NCBI RefSeq assembly: GCF_031456835.1 | Contig: NZ_JAVDVK010000001.1 | Coordinates: 2,666,001 to 2,730,000 of the forward strand | DNA length: 64,000 nucleotides | Direction: 5' to 3' | Origin: Leifsonia shinshuensis | GTDB taxonomy: Bacteria > Actinomycetota > Actinomycetes > Actinomycetales > Microbacteriaceae | Part shown: positions 1-7,009 of the stretch, one piece after another | How the letters are laid out: every line of letters begins with the position of its first letter | How positions within the stretch are numbered: the stretch's first letter is position 1 | The notes under the pieces: model-generated | The model's input: only the letters and a program-made list of their open reading frames with translations | The model's database searches: none | Told to the model about the DNA's origin: nothing | Program-made: the position numbers and the translations under genes

Positions 1-9
1 GAAGAAGTA

Positions 10-828
10 ATGGACCCGGCAACGATCATCGGCATCGTCCTCGCGTTCGGCGCCGTCGTCGCGATGGTGACGATGGAGGGCGCCCACCTGAGCGCCCTGC
101 TGCTCCCCGCCCCCATGGTGCTGGTCTTCGGGGCGACCATCGCCGTCGGCATCGCCAGCGGCACGATCAAGGACTTCCTGACGGCGTTCAAGGCGCTCCC
201 GCGCGCCCTGCGCGGCAAAGTGGAGCCGCCCCAGCAGGTGATCGACCAGGTCGTCGGCCTCGCGGAGAAGGCGCGCGCCAGCGGCCTCCTCGCCATGGAG
301 CAGGAAGCCGAGGGCGTCGACGACCCCTTCCTGAAGCGCGCCCTGCAGAACATCGCCGACGGCACGGACGGCGACGAGCTGCGCGTGCTGCTGGAGGACG
401 AGATCGCGACGCGCTCCAAGAAGGACCGGGTGGCCGCCAAGTTCTTCAGCGCGATGGGCGGCTACGCCCCGACGATCGGCATCATCGGCACCGTCGTGTC
501 GCTGACCCACGTGCTCGAGAACCTCGCCGAGCCGGGCGAGCTGGGACCGCTGATCGCGAGCGCGTTCGTCGCGACGCTGTGGGGCCTCATGTCGGCCAAC
601 TTCCTCTGGCTGCCGCTCGGCGCGCGCCTGCGCCGCCTCTCCGAGCTGGACGTCGAGCGGATGACGCTGCTCATGGAGGGCGTGCTGGCCGTGCAGTCCG
701 GCTCGCAGCCGCGCCTCCTCGGCGAGCGCCTGCGCGCGATGGTGCCGGACGGCGACGCGGACAAGCCGGCGTCGAAGGCCGCCAAGGCGTCGCGCGGCGC
801 GAAGGATCCCGTCGAGGAAGCCGCCTGA
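10..828 (+). CDS. motA: Flagellar motor stator protein MotA
   Basis: MotA forms, with MotB, the membrane stator whose ion flow turns the rotor. The 272-residue product has two hydrophobic segments near the N-terminus (about 2-20 and 32-52), a long cytoplasmic loop rich in charged residues (about 55-140), and two more segments (about 150-170 and 180-203). The third segment starts with the family's YAPTIGIIGT stretch, whose Pro154 matches the conserved MotA proline. The ATG overlaps by one base a TAA (8-10) that ends an upstream frame finishing in Lys-Lys. This suggests translational coupling to a preceding flagellar gene; FlbD would be usual, but it lies outside the window. motB follows after one base. 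Confidence 0.95.
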   Translation: MDPATIIGIVLAFGAVVAMVTMEGAHLSALLLPAPMVLVFGATIAVGIASGTIKDFLTAFKALPRALRGKVEPPQQVIDQVVGLAEKARASGLLAMEQEAEGVDDPFLKRALQNIADGTDGDELRVLLEDEIATRSKKDRVAAKFFSAMGGYAPTIGIIGTVVSLTHVLENLAEPGELGPLIASAFVATLWGLMSANFLWLPLGARLRRLSELDVERMTLLMEGVLAVQSGSQPRLLGERLRAMVPDGDADKPASKAAKASRGAKDPVEEAA

Positions 829-829
829 C

Positions 830-1663
830 ATGTCCGCCCGCCGTCGCAAGAAGCACGAGGAGCCCGAGGAGCACGAGAACGAGGAGCGCTGGATGGCCTC
901 CTACATGGACATGGTCACCGTGCTCATGTGCATGTTCATCGTGCTGTTCGCGATGTCGACGGTGGATGCGAAGAAGTTCGAGCAGCTCAAGGACTCGCTG
1001 GCGACCGGCTTCGGCCAGGTGAAGACGCAGAAGATCGACACCGCGGCCGGTGTCGTCGTGCCCCCGAAGCACGTCGACGAGTCGGGCAAGTCGACCGACT
1101 TCGCGCTGGCGCAGCAGGAGGTGCAGAACCTCCAGCGGCTGAAGGACCAGATCCAGGCCGCCCTCACCCACGACGGGCTGCAGGATGCGGTGGAGCTGAA
1201 GATCGACTCCCGCGGCCTGACCATCGGCCTGGTCGGCAACTCCACCTTCTTCGACTCCAACCGGGCCGAGCTCAGCCCCCGCGCGGTCGCCGTGCTGAAC
1301 GACATCGGCCCGGTGCTCGCGCCCGCCTCCTACGACGTCTCGGTCGAGGGGCACGCCGACCTGCGCCAGCCGGGCGCGCCCTACCCGACCAACTGGGAGC
1401 TCTCCGCCGGCCGTGCGACCAGCGTGCTCCGTCACCTGGTGGAGGTGAACGGCTTCCCACAGGCCCGCATCGCGGCGGTCAGCTTCGGCTCGGCCCGTCC
1501 GGTCGACGGCTTCACCGGCACGACCGACAACGACCTCGCGCAGAACCGCCGAGTGGATGTGGTGGTGCTGTCCGCACAGCCCGACACCATCCGCAAACTG
1601 ATCCCCCAGGCGCTGCAGGCCCCGGCCCCCGAGCCCACCACCGCTCCCGCCGCCTCCCGCTGA
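830..1663 (+). CDS. motB: Flagellar motor stator protein MotB
   Basis: MotB anchors the MotA stator to peptidoglycan and carries the ion-binding aspartate. The 277-residue product has a charged N-terminus, then one membrane segment (about 22-44) containing the family pattern SYMDMVTVLM, with Asp27 as the likely ion-binding residue. A linker follows, then an OmpA-like peptidoglycan-binding domain (about 145-265) with GHADLRQPG and the NWELSAGRA stretch. It starts one base after the motA stop, so the two are surely cotranscribed. The canonical downstream neighbours fliL and fliM are absent; an inverted repeat and an unrelated SDR gene follow instead. Confidence 0.95.
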   Translation: MSARRRKKHEEPEEHENEERWMASYMDMVTVLMCMFIVLFAMSTVDAKKFEQLKDSLATGFGQVKTQKIDTAAGVVVPPKHVDESGKSTDFALAQQEVQNLQRLKDQIQAALTHDGLQDAVELKIDSRGLTIGLVGNSTFFDSNRAELSPRAVAVLNDIGPVLAPASYDVSVEGHADLRQPGAPYPTNWELSAGRATSVLRHLVEVNGFPQARIAAVSFGSARPVDGFTGTTDNDLAQNRRVDVVVLSAQPDTIRKLIPQALQAPAPEPTTAPAASR

Positions 1664-1675
1664 CGCCCTCCCCCA

Positions 1676-1741
1676 CCGTCGAGTACACGAAAAGTGCACG
1701 CCATTCGGCCGTTAAGCGTGCAATATTCGTGTACTCGACGG
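1676..1741. repeat. Long imperfect inverted repeat between motB and the SDR gene
   Basis: Two 26-base arms (1676-1701 and 1716-1741) flank a 14-base loop. The outer 16 bases (CCGTCGAGTACACGAA) and the inner GCACGC / GCGTGC pair perfectly; the mismatches lie in a short internal bulge. There is no T-run on either side, so it does not look like an ordinary intrinsic terminator. It could still fold in the motB message. It may be a REP-like or miniature mobile palindrome; its function is unknown. Confidence 0.8.
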
Positions 1742-1754
1742 GGTTGAGGCCGGT

Positions 1755-2435
1755 ATGGATCTTCAGATCAGTGATCGCGTCGTCCTCGTCGTGGGCGGCA
1801 CCGGCTTCATCGGCTCCGCGGTCGTCGACCGCCTCCGCGCCGAGGGCGCGACCGTCGTCGTCGCCTCCCGCAACGCCTCCGCCGACGGGGTCGCACTGGA
1901 CGCCGCCGACGAGAACTCCGTGCGCCGGGGAGTCGACGAGGTGCTGAAGCGTCACGGACGCATCGACGGCCTCGTCGTGACGGCCGCACCGCCCGCGCAG
2001 ACCCTCGACCCGGCCCGCAGCTCCGACCCCGAGCAGATCCTGAGCGCGGTCGACGGCAAGGCGCTGTCGTTCCTCCGCGTCGCCCGCGCGGTGATCCCCG
2101 CGATGCGCGAGGCCGGCTTCGGCCGGATCGTCGCGATCAGCGGCCAGAACGCCTACATCAGCGGCAACATCACGGCGGTGGTGCGCAACGCATCCACCAT
2201 CCTGATCGCGAAGAACCTCGCCGACGAGCTGGCCGGGACGGGCGTCGCCGTCAACGTCATCAACCCCGGCCTCGTCACCGAGACCCCCTCCGCCGAGGTC
2301 GCGCCGGGGCGAGGCGGGGAGTCGTCCCCCGACCAGATCGCCGACCTGGTCGCCTTCCTCACCTCGCCCCGGTCGGCGGTCGACGGCGAGTCCATCGCCG
2401 TCGGCCACCGGATGCTGGGGACGACCCTGCTCTAG
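1755..2435 (+). CDS. SDR-family protein lacking the catalytic Tyr and Lys
   Basis: This 226-residue protein has the Rossmann start of short-chain dehydrogenases/reductases: GGTGFIGSAV at about 14-23 matches the TGxxxGxG cofactor loop. The mid-protein GRIVAISG and the late VNVINPGLV also fit the SDR fold. Aligning the AKNLA helix with the usual TKSLA places the catalytic Tyr and Lys positions at Ala141 and Asn145, so the YxxxK motif is missing, while Ser129 remains. It may therefore be a binding protein rather than a standard reductase. It follows the inverted repeat, and its stop overlaps the convergent arabinofuranosidase stop by four bases. Confidence 0.8.
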   Translation: MDLQISDRVVLVVGGTGFIGSAVVDRLRAEGATVVVASRNASADGVALDAADENSVRRGVDEVLKRHGRIDGLVVTAAPPAQTLDPARSSDPEQILSAVDGKALSFLRVARAVIPAMREAGFGRIVAISGQNAYISGNITAVVRNASTILIAKNLADELAGTGVAVNVINPGLVTETPSAEVAPGRGGESSPDQIADLVAFLTSPRSAVDGESIAVGHRMLGTTLL

Positions 2436-3937
2436 CCGAGCGAGACGGCGGTCCAGGAGACCGGCGGCAGCTCGAGGGTGAGGATGCCGTCGGCGAGGGA
2501 TGCGGTGGGCGTCGGGCGCAGGCCGACACGGTTCTGGTCCTGCATCGTGTTCTTCGCGTAGACGTCGTCGTCCCAGAGGGAGAGCGCCTCGCGCACCGCG
2601 GAGACGCCGAGGTCGCGCACGTCGACGCTCACCGTCTGCGTCTCGGTGGTGCTGCGGTTCACGACGAAGAGGGCCGCCGTGCCGTCCGTCTCGTCGACGG
2701 TCGCCACCGCATCCACCAGGTCGGCCTCGCCGTAGACCGCGGTCTCGTACTTCCCGGTGCTGATGGTCGGCCGCAGCACCTCGCCGCGCGCCAGCCGGCT
2801 CGTCACCGAGAACGGGAAGAACGTCGTCTGGCGCCACGCGTCGCCGCCCGGCTCGGTCATGATCGGCGCGATGACGTTCACCAGCTGCGCGAGGGATGCG
2901 CTGGTCACCCGGTCGTGGTTCTTCAGCAGCGTGATCAGCAGGTTGCCGAGCACCACCGCATCCGCGACCGAGTAGACGTCCTCGAGCTGGCGCGGGGCGT
3001 ACCGCCACTCGTCGTTGACCTCCTCCGACGCCTGGTGCTCGTCGAGGTACCAGATGTTCCACTCGTCGAACGAGATCTGGATGCGCTTGCGGCTCTTCAG
3101 CTTGTTGCCCACGTGGTCGGCGGTCGAGACGACGGTGTCGATGAAGTACTGCATGTCCACCGACGACGCGAGGAACGACCCGAGGTCGCCCCCGCGCTCC
3201 TGGTAGTACGCGTGCGCCGAGATGAAGTCGACGTGCTCGTAGGAGTGCTCGAGCACGATCCGCTCCCAGTCGCCGAAGGTCGGCATCCCGGATCCGGACG
3301 AGCCGCAGACCACGAGCTCGAGGTCCTTGTCGGCCATCTTCATCGCGGCGGCCGTGCGGGCGGCGAGCTTGCCGTAGTCGTCGGCGGTCATGTAGCCCGT
3401 CTGCCACGGGCCGTCCATCTCGTTGCCCAGGCACCACATCCGGATGTCGTGCGGCTCCGGCGTCCCGTTGGCGATGCGCTGGTCGCTGAGCGCGGTGCCG
3501 GACGGGTGGTTGGCGTACTCGAGCAGGTCGAGGGCCGCCTGGATGCCGCGCGTGCCGAGGTTGACGGCCAGCATCAGCTCCGAGCCGGTGAGCTTCAGCC
3601 AGCGCGAGAACTCGTCGAGGCCGACCTGGTTCGACTCCAGCGAGTGCCAGGCGAGGTCGCGGCGGACCGGGCGCTGGTCGCGCGGGCCGACCGAGTCCTC
3701 CCAGCGGAAGCCGGAGACGAAGTTGCCGCCGGGGTAGCGGATCGTGCTGGAGCCGAGCTCGCGCACGAGGTCGACGACGTCGAGGCGAAAGCCGTCCTCG
3801 TTCGCGGTCGGGTGACCCGGCTCGTAGATGCCGTCGTAGACGCAGCGCCCCAGGTGCTCGACGAACGAGCCGAAGATGCGGCGGTTGAGGGGCGCGACGC
3901 GTGCGGCGCGGTCGATGACGATGCGGGTGTCAGACAT
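2432..3937 (-). CDS. GH51 alpha-L-arabinofuranosidase
   Basis: The enzyme removes terminal arabinofuranose units from plant hemicellulose or arabino-oligosaccharides. The 501-residue product has no signal peptide, so it probably acts in the cytoplasm on imported oligosaccharides. GH51 hallmarks are visible: RIFGSFVEHLG near residue 20, RYPGGNFVSG at 67-76, the acid/base glutamate in CLGNEMDGPWQ (Glu173), and the nucleophile in SFDEWNIWY (Glu292). A beta-sandwich C-terminal domain follows from about residue 375. It lies just downstream of a LacI repressor gene on the same strand, with two matching operators between them, so arabinose-type induction is likely. No sugar transporter gene is adjacent. 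Confidence 0.95.
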   Translation of the reverse strand: MSDTRIVIDRAARVAPLNRRIFGSFVEHLGRCVYDGIYEPGHPTANEDGFRLDVVDLVRELGSSTIRYPGGNFVSGFRWEDSVGPRDQRPVRRDLAWHSLESNQVGLDEFSRWLKLTGSELMLAVNLGTRGIQAALDLLEYANHPSGTALSDQRIANGTPEPHDIRMWCLGNEMDGPWQTGYMTADDYGKLAARTAAAMKMADKDLELVVCGSSGSGMPTFGDWERIVLEHSYEHVDFISAHAYYQERGGDLGSFLASSVDMQYFIDTVVSTADHVGNKLKSRKRIQISFDEWNIWYLDEHQASEEVNDEWRYAPRQLEDVYSVADAVVLGNLLITLLKNHDRVTSASLAQLVNVIAPIMTEPGGDAWRQTTFFPFSVTSRLARGEVLRPTISTGKYETAVYGEADLVDAVATVDETDGTAALFVVNRSTTETQTVSVDVRDLGVSAVREALSLWDDDVYAKNTMQDQNRVGLRPTPTASLADGILTLELPPVSWTAVSLG

Positions 3938-3973
3938 GGGACTCCAGGGATGCTCGTTTGCGAAAGTCGCGAT

Positions 3974-3999
3974 CTACAACGTTGTAGTACAACGATGTA
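3974..3999. promoter_or_regulatory. Tandem LacI-family operators upstream of the arabinofuranosidase
   Basis: CTACAACGTTGTAG (3974-3987) is a perfect 14-base palindrome, and TACAACGATGTA (3988-3999) is a one-mismatch copy directly beside it. A third copy lies upstream of the lacI-type gene. CG-centred palindromes of this kind are typical LacI/GalR operators. The pair sits just downstream of the predicted promoter, where bound repressor would block transcription. Confidence 0.85.
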
Positions 4000-4003
4000 G
4001 ACC

Positions 4004-4032
4004 ATAGTGCGCGGGGAAAGCGACCGTGTCAA
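4004..4032 (-). promoter_or_regulatory. Predicted sigma-70-type promoter of the arabinofuranosidase gene
   Basis: On the minus strand TTGACA (4027-4032) is followed after 17 bases by CACTAT (4004-4009). The promoter is just inside and at the end of the upstream regulator gene, and the two operators lie 5-30 bases downstream of its -10. The -10 is a weak match; the spacing and operator placement support the call. Confidence 0.5.
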
Positions 4033-4044
4033 ACGGATTCCCGG

Positions 4045-5058
4045 TCAGCCCGCCGACGACTCCCGCTGCACCAGCCGGAAGGGCACGGCGATCTCCTCGG
4101 GCGCGAACGCTTCGGACGAGCCCTCCATGCGCCGGATCAGCAGATCGACTGCCGTGCGCGCGATCTCCTCCCGCCCCGGGTCGATCGTGGACAGGGTCGG
4201 CATCGAGTACTGGGTCTCGTCGACGTTGTCGAATCCGACCACGGCCACGTCCTCCGGGACGCGCAGGCCGGCCTCCTGCAGCGCACGCAAGGCGCCGAGC
4301 GCGATCGCGTCGTTGAACGCGACCACCCCGTCGAACGGGGTGCCGGCCGTCAGGAAGTCACGCATCCCCTCGGCACCGTTGCGCCGCAGCCACGTCCCGA
4401 CCGGGACCACGAGGGACCCGTCGAACGGGATCCCCGCCGCGTCGAGAGCCTGCCGGTAGCCGTCGAGACGCAGCGCGGCCGAGCCGATCTCCTCGCCGGG
4501 ATGCGCGCCCAGCGCGACGATCCGGCGGCGGCCGCCCGCGATGAGGTGCTCGGTGGCCGCCCGAGCGCCCTCGGTGTTGCGCATGGTGACGTGGTCGCGG
4601 GTCCCGTTCACGCTGCGGTCGCCCAGCAGTACCAGGGGGGTGCTGAGCTCGGCGATCAGGTCGGCATCCCCCTGGTCGAGCGTGAGGACGCTGTGGAGCA
4701 CGCCGTCCACCATCCGGGCGCGCGGCTGGCGCAGCACGTCGATCTCGTGCTGCCGGTCGTCGCCGAACTGCTCGATCAGCACGGCGAGCCCCCGCTCGGC
4801 CGCCGCCCGCATCACGGAGTCGGCCAGCTCGGCGAAGTACGCGTTGCGCAGGTCGGGGATCATCAGCGAGATGACGTTCGTCCGCCCCGACCGCAGGCTG
4901 CGCGCCGACAGGTTCGGGGAGTATCCGAGGGTGTCGATCGCATCGAGGACCTTCCGCCGGGTCTCCTCGCGCACGTACGGGTAGTCGTTGATGACGTTGG
5001 ACACCGTCTTCACGGACACACCGGCGAGCCGGCTGACATCGTGCATCGTCGCAGCCAT
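4045..5058 (-). CDS. LacI-family transcriptional repressor of the arabinofuranosidase
   Basis: This 337-residue regulator has the LacI-type DNA-binding head at residues 1-50 (MHDVSRLAGVSVKTVSNVIND), a hinge region (SLRSGRTNVISLMIPD) and a periplasmic-binding-protein-like sugar domain to the C-terminus. Two TACAACGTTGTA-like operators precede the arabinofuranosidase gene, and a third (5086-5099) sits about 30 bases upstream of this gene's own ATG. It therefore probably represses both the enzyme gene and itself, released by an arabinose-containing sugar. The effector is an inference from the neighbour. The intergenic gap to the enzyme gene is 107 bases. Confidence 0.92.
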   Translation of the reverse strand: MAATMHDVSRLAGVSVKTVSNVINDYPYVREETRRKVLDAIDTLGYSPNLSARSLRSGRTNVISLMIPDLRNAYFAELADSVMRAAAERGLAVLIEQFGDDRQHEIDVLRQPRARMVDGVLHSVLTLDQGDADLIAELSTPLVLLGDRSVNGTRDHVTMRNTEGARAATEHLIAGGRRRIVALGAHPGEEIGSAALRLDGYRQALDAAGIPFDGSLVVPVGTWLRRNGAEGMRDFLTAGTPFDGVVAFNDAIALGALRALQEAGLRVPEDVAVVGFDNVDETQYSMPTLSTIDPGREEIARTAVDLLIRRMEGSSEAFAPEEIAVPFRLVQRESSAG

Positions 5059-5085
5059 GAACCCCCTCTCGCGCCTCCCCTGACA

Positions 5086-5099
5086 TTACAACGTTGAAA
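5086..5099. promoter_or_regulatory. LacI-family operator upstream of the repressor gene
   Basis: TTACAACGTTGAAA shares the TACAACGTTG core with the two operators before the arabinofuranosidase gene. Its position just ahead of the repressor ATG (5058) indicates autoregulation. Confidence 0.75.
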
Positions 5100-5127
5100 G
5101 CGGGCCTCGCGCGCGGTCGCGCGGCGC

Positions 5128-5184
5128 CGAGTGGTGACATCCTGTCCCTATTCGCGGGGGATTCGGGCATCTACCCACGAGTCG
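5128..5184. repeat. Palindromic repeat type A, copy 1
   Basis: A 57-base unit starts CGAGTGGTGACATC and ends ATCTACCCACGAGTCG. It matches the second unit at 5221-5276 at most positions. Its two ends are loosely inverted (GTGACAT against ATCTACCCAC), so a bulged hairpin could form. Confidence 0.75.
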
Positions 5185-5220
5185 TTGACGCGGGGACGCG
5201 GCAGGGGGACCGCGCGGGCG

Positions 5221-5276
5221 CGAGTGGTGACATGATGTCGCCATTCGCGGGGATTCGGACATCTACTCACGAATCG
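5221..5276. repeat. Palindromic repeat type A, copy 2
   Basis: A 56-base unit starts CGAGTGGTGACATGATG and ends ACATCTACTCACGAATCG. It is a direct repeat of 5128-5184 with scattered substitutions. The first and last 20 bases are imperfectly inverted. It is followed by a GATCGGGCG / CGCCCGATC pair (5276-5284 and 5324-5332) that frames the stretch before the type B repeats. Confidence 0.75.
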
Positions 5277-5331
5277 ATCGGGCGCTCGTGGCATGCGCGC
5301 GCTCACGACGCGCGCGCCTGCGCCGCCCGAT

Positions 5332-5395
5332 CGCTGAGGTGCACGTTATTGCGCCCGACACGCCGCACCCCCGCACAACAACGTGCACTTCAGCG
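5332..5395. repeat. Palindromic repeat type B, copy 1
   Basis: The ends CGCTGAGGTGCACGTT and AACGTGCACTTCAGCG are inverted with one mismatch, giving a strong stem with a loop rich in C. The same design recurs at 5444-5512. Confidence 0.8.
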
Positions 5396-5443
5396 CCGCA
5401 GCGGCACAGGGATGCGGCCATGCTGCCGGCGCCCAGCCGTCAG

Positions 5444-5512
5444 CTCGCCGAGGGTGCACCTTGTTGCGGGCGACACGCCGTCTCGCTGCGCAACGACGTG
5501 CACTTCGGCGAG
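5444..5512. repeat. Palindromic repeat type B, copy 2
   Basis: The ends CTCGCCGAGGGTGCACC and ACGTGCACTTCGGCGAG are inverted with few mismatches. The loop GCGACACGCCG resembles the copy 1 loop CCGACACGCCG, so both stem and loop are conserved between copies. It lies next to the end of the FetB-like gene but has no T-run. Confidence 0.8.
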
Positions 5513-5556
5513 AGGGGGCCGGGGAGAGACGAGGGTAGCGGGATGCGCGGGGCGCG

Positions 5557-6306
5557 TCAGCGCAGTGCCGCGGGACGCACTCGCACGGGCGCCAGCCACG
5601 TGGAGACGATCACCGCGGTGATCGCCCCGGCGGCCATGATCGCGGCGAGCACGACCACCTGGAAGCGGCCCGCCTCGAGGGGCGACACTCCCCCGAAGAT
5701 CGCGCCCACGAACGCGCCGGGCAGCGTGACGAGCCCGGTCGTCTTGGTCTGGTCGACGGAGGGGGTCAGCGCCGAGTACACCGCGGTGCGCGCCTGGTCG
5801 AGTGTGGACTGCCGCGGCGTGGCGCCGAGCGCGAGCCATCCCTCCACCTCGTCCCAGTGGTCGCGAACCCCCTCGGTGAACCGGCGCCCGGCGAGCGTCG
5901 CGATGCTCATCGAGTTGCCGATCACGATGCCGCCGATCGCCAGCGCGTACCGGGCGGTGAACGCGATCGCGCCCGTCAGGAAGACGACCGAGAACGACAC
6001 GATCACGCCGCTGGCCATCGCCGTCGCCATCATCGCCGCGTGCCCGCGCGACCATCCCACGCGGTGGGTGGCGGTGCCGGCCGCGACCGAGAACATGACG
6101 AGCAGCGCGAGCGCGACCCACAGCGGGTTGGTGATGACCCCCGCGAGGATGACGCTGATGATCGCCAGCTGCGCCGCACCCCGCAGGATGGCCAGCGCGG
6201 GCGCCCAGCGGTGCGGCACCCGGTAGGCGGCCAGCACCCCGACCGCGACGAGGGCGAGGACCGCCACGCCGAGCAGTGTCGGCGCGAGCTCGGCGACGAT
6301 GGGCAC
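5557..6306 (-). CDS. FetB/UPF0014-family ABC transporter permease
   Basis: The 249-residue protein is almost entirely hydrophobic, with about seven membrane segments. It matches the FetB (YbbM) family: the LRGAAQLAIISVILAGVI stretch, the GGIVIGNSMSIATLAGRRF signature in the middle, and the late LVTLPGAFVGAIFGGVSPLEAGRFQ. In Escherichia coli FetB pairs with the ATPase FetA in iron export and oxidative-stress resistance. No FetA-type ATPase gene is beside it here, so the partner must be encoded elsewhere or the role differs. It stands alone, downstream of a hypothetical gene on the same strand. Confidence 0.88.
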   Translation of the reverse strand: MPIVAELAPTLLGVAVLALVAVGVLAAYRVPHRWAPALAILRGAAQLAIISVILAGVITNPLWVALALLVMFSVAAGTATHRVGWSRGHAAMMATAMASGVIVSFSVVFLTGAIAFTARYALAIGGIVIGNSMSIATLAGRRFTEGVRDHWDEVEGWLALGATPRQSTLDQARTAVYSALTPSVDQTKTTGLVTLPGAFVGAIFGGVSPLEAGRFQVVVLAAIMAAGAITAVIVSTWLAPVRVRPAALR

Positions 6307-6439
6307 GACACGAGCCTACGGGCTGCGCACAGCGGGACTCTGCACGACGACGACCGCCCGGCCCCGCCCGCCAGGCTCCGCCCGAGCGGCTGCCGCCCAT
6401 GGACCCCGCCGTCAGCCGGCCCCCGTCAGCCGCCGCCCG

Positions 6440-6961
6440 TCAGCCGCCGACTCGGAACGCGAACCGGTCGCCGAACGAGAACCGGTACTCGTCATCGCAG
6501 CGGTAACCCCGCAGCCACGGACGCCCGTCCACGACGCGCAGGTAGAACCCTTTCGGATACGCGACATCGTCGCTGAGCGGCGCCGCGGCGACCTTGAGCG
6601 CCCCAGCCGGCGACCGCCCTGCGGACAGCACCGAGTCGGGCGCGTTCTCCTGCCACGACATCGCCAGCCGGAGGTACGGGCCCGTGTCCGGAGGGCACAG
6701 CTCCAGTCCGTGCGCGCGAGCCGCGTCGAACACCTCGGGCAGGGTCCCGCCGCCGACCAGTCCGAGGTCGGCGAGGTCGCGCTCCAGGATGTCGACCTCC
6801 TCGGCGTCGCGCGCGTCGAACACCGCATGGTCGAGCAACGTCTCGGCATACGCGTTGAGCTGCACTCCCGCCGCACGGAGGGCCGCCCGCAGCTCGTCGC
6901 GGGTCGACCCTCCGACGCGGAGCTTCAGGGGACCGTCCGGTCGGGCGTCAGGCGCGCTCAT
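6440..6961 (-). CDS. Conserved hypothetical protein
   Basis: I do not recognise this 173-residue soluble protein. The first 60 residues look helical and mention a repeated acidic pattern (FDARDAEEVDILERDL). The second half is beta-rich, with YLRLAMSWQ, FYLRVVDGRPWLRGYRCDDEYRFSFGDRFAFRV at the end. It has no signal peptide or membrane segment. Codon use fits a real gene (high GC at third positions). It is divergent from the NUDIX-GNAT gene, with a 48-base gap that must hold both start regions. Confidence 0.7.
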   Translation of the reverse strand: MSAPDARPDGPLKLRVGGSTRDELRAALRAAGVQLNAYAETLLDHAVFDARDAEEVDILERDLADLGLVGGGTLPEVFDAARAHGLELCPPDTGPYLRLAMSWQENAPDSVLSAGRSPAGALKVAAAPLSDDVAYPKGFYLRVVDGRPWLRGYRCDDEYRFSFGDRFAFRVGG

Positions 6962-7009
6962 CCCTCAACGGTACCGATCCGCGTCACCCGCGCTGCGTAG
7001 GCTTCACGC

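Larger units (their letters stand above)
5100..5556. other. Gene-free interval filled by four palindromic repeats
   Basis: About 460 bases between the lacI-type gene and the end of the FetB-like gene hold no convincing coding frame. Almost all of the space is taken by two type A and two type B palindromic units. Confidence 0.8.

Noticed and set aside
5128..5512. Repeats resembling a short CRISPR array
   Set aside because: The units come in two different types, are longer than CRISPR repeats, are internally palindromic, and are not separated by regular spacers; no cas gene is near.
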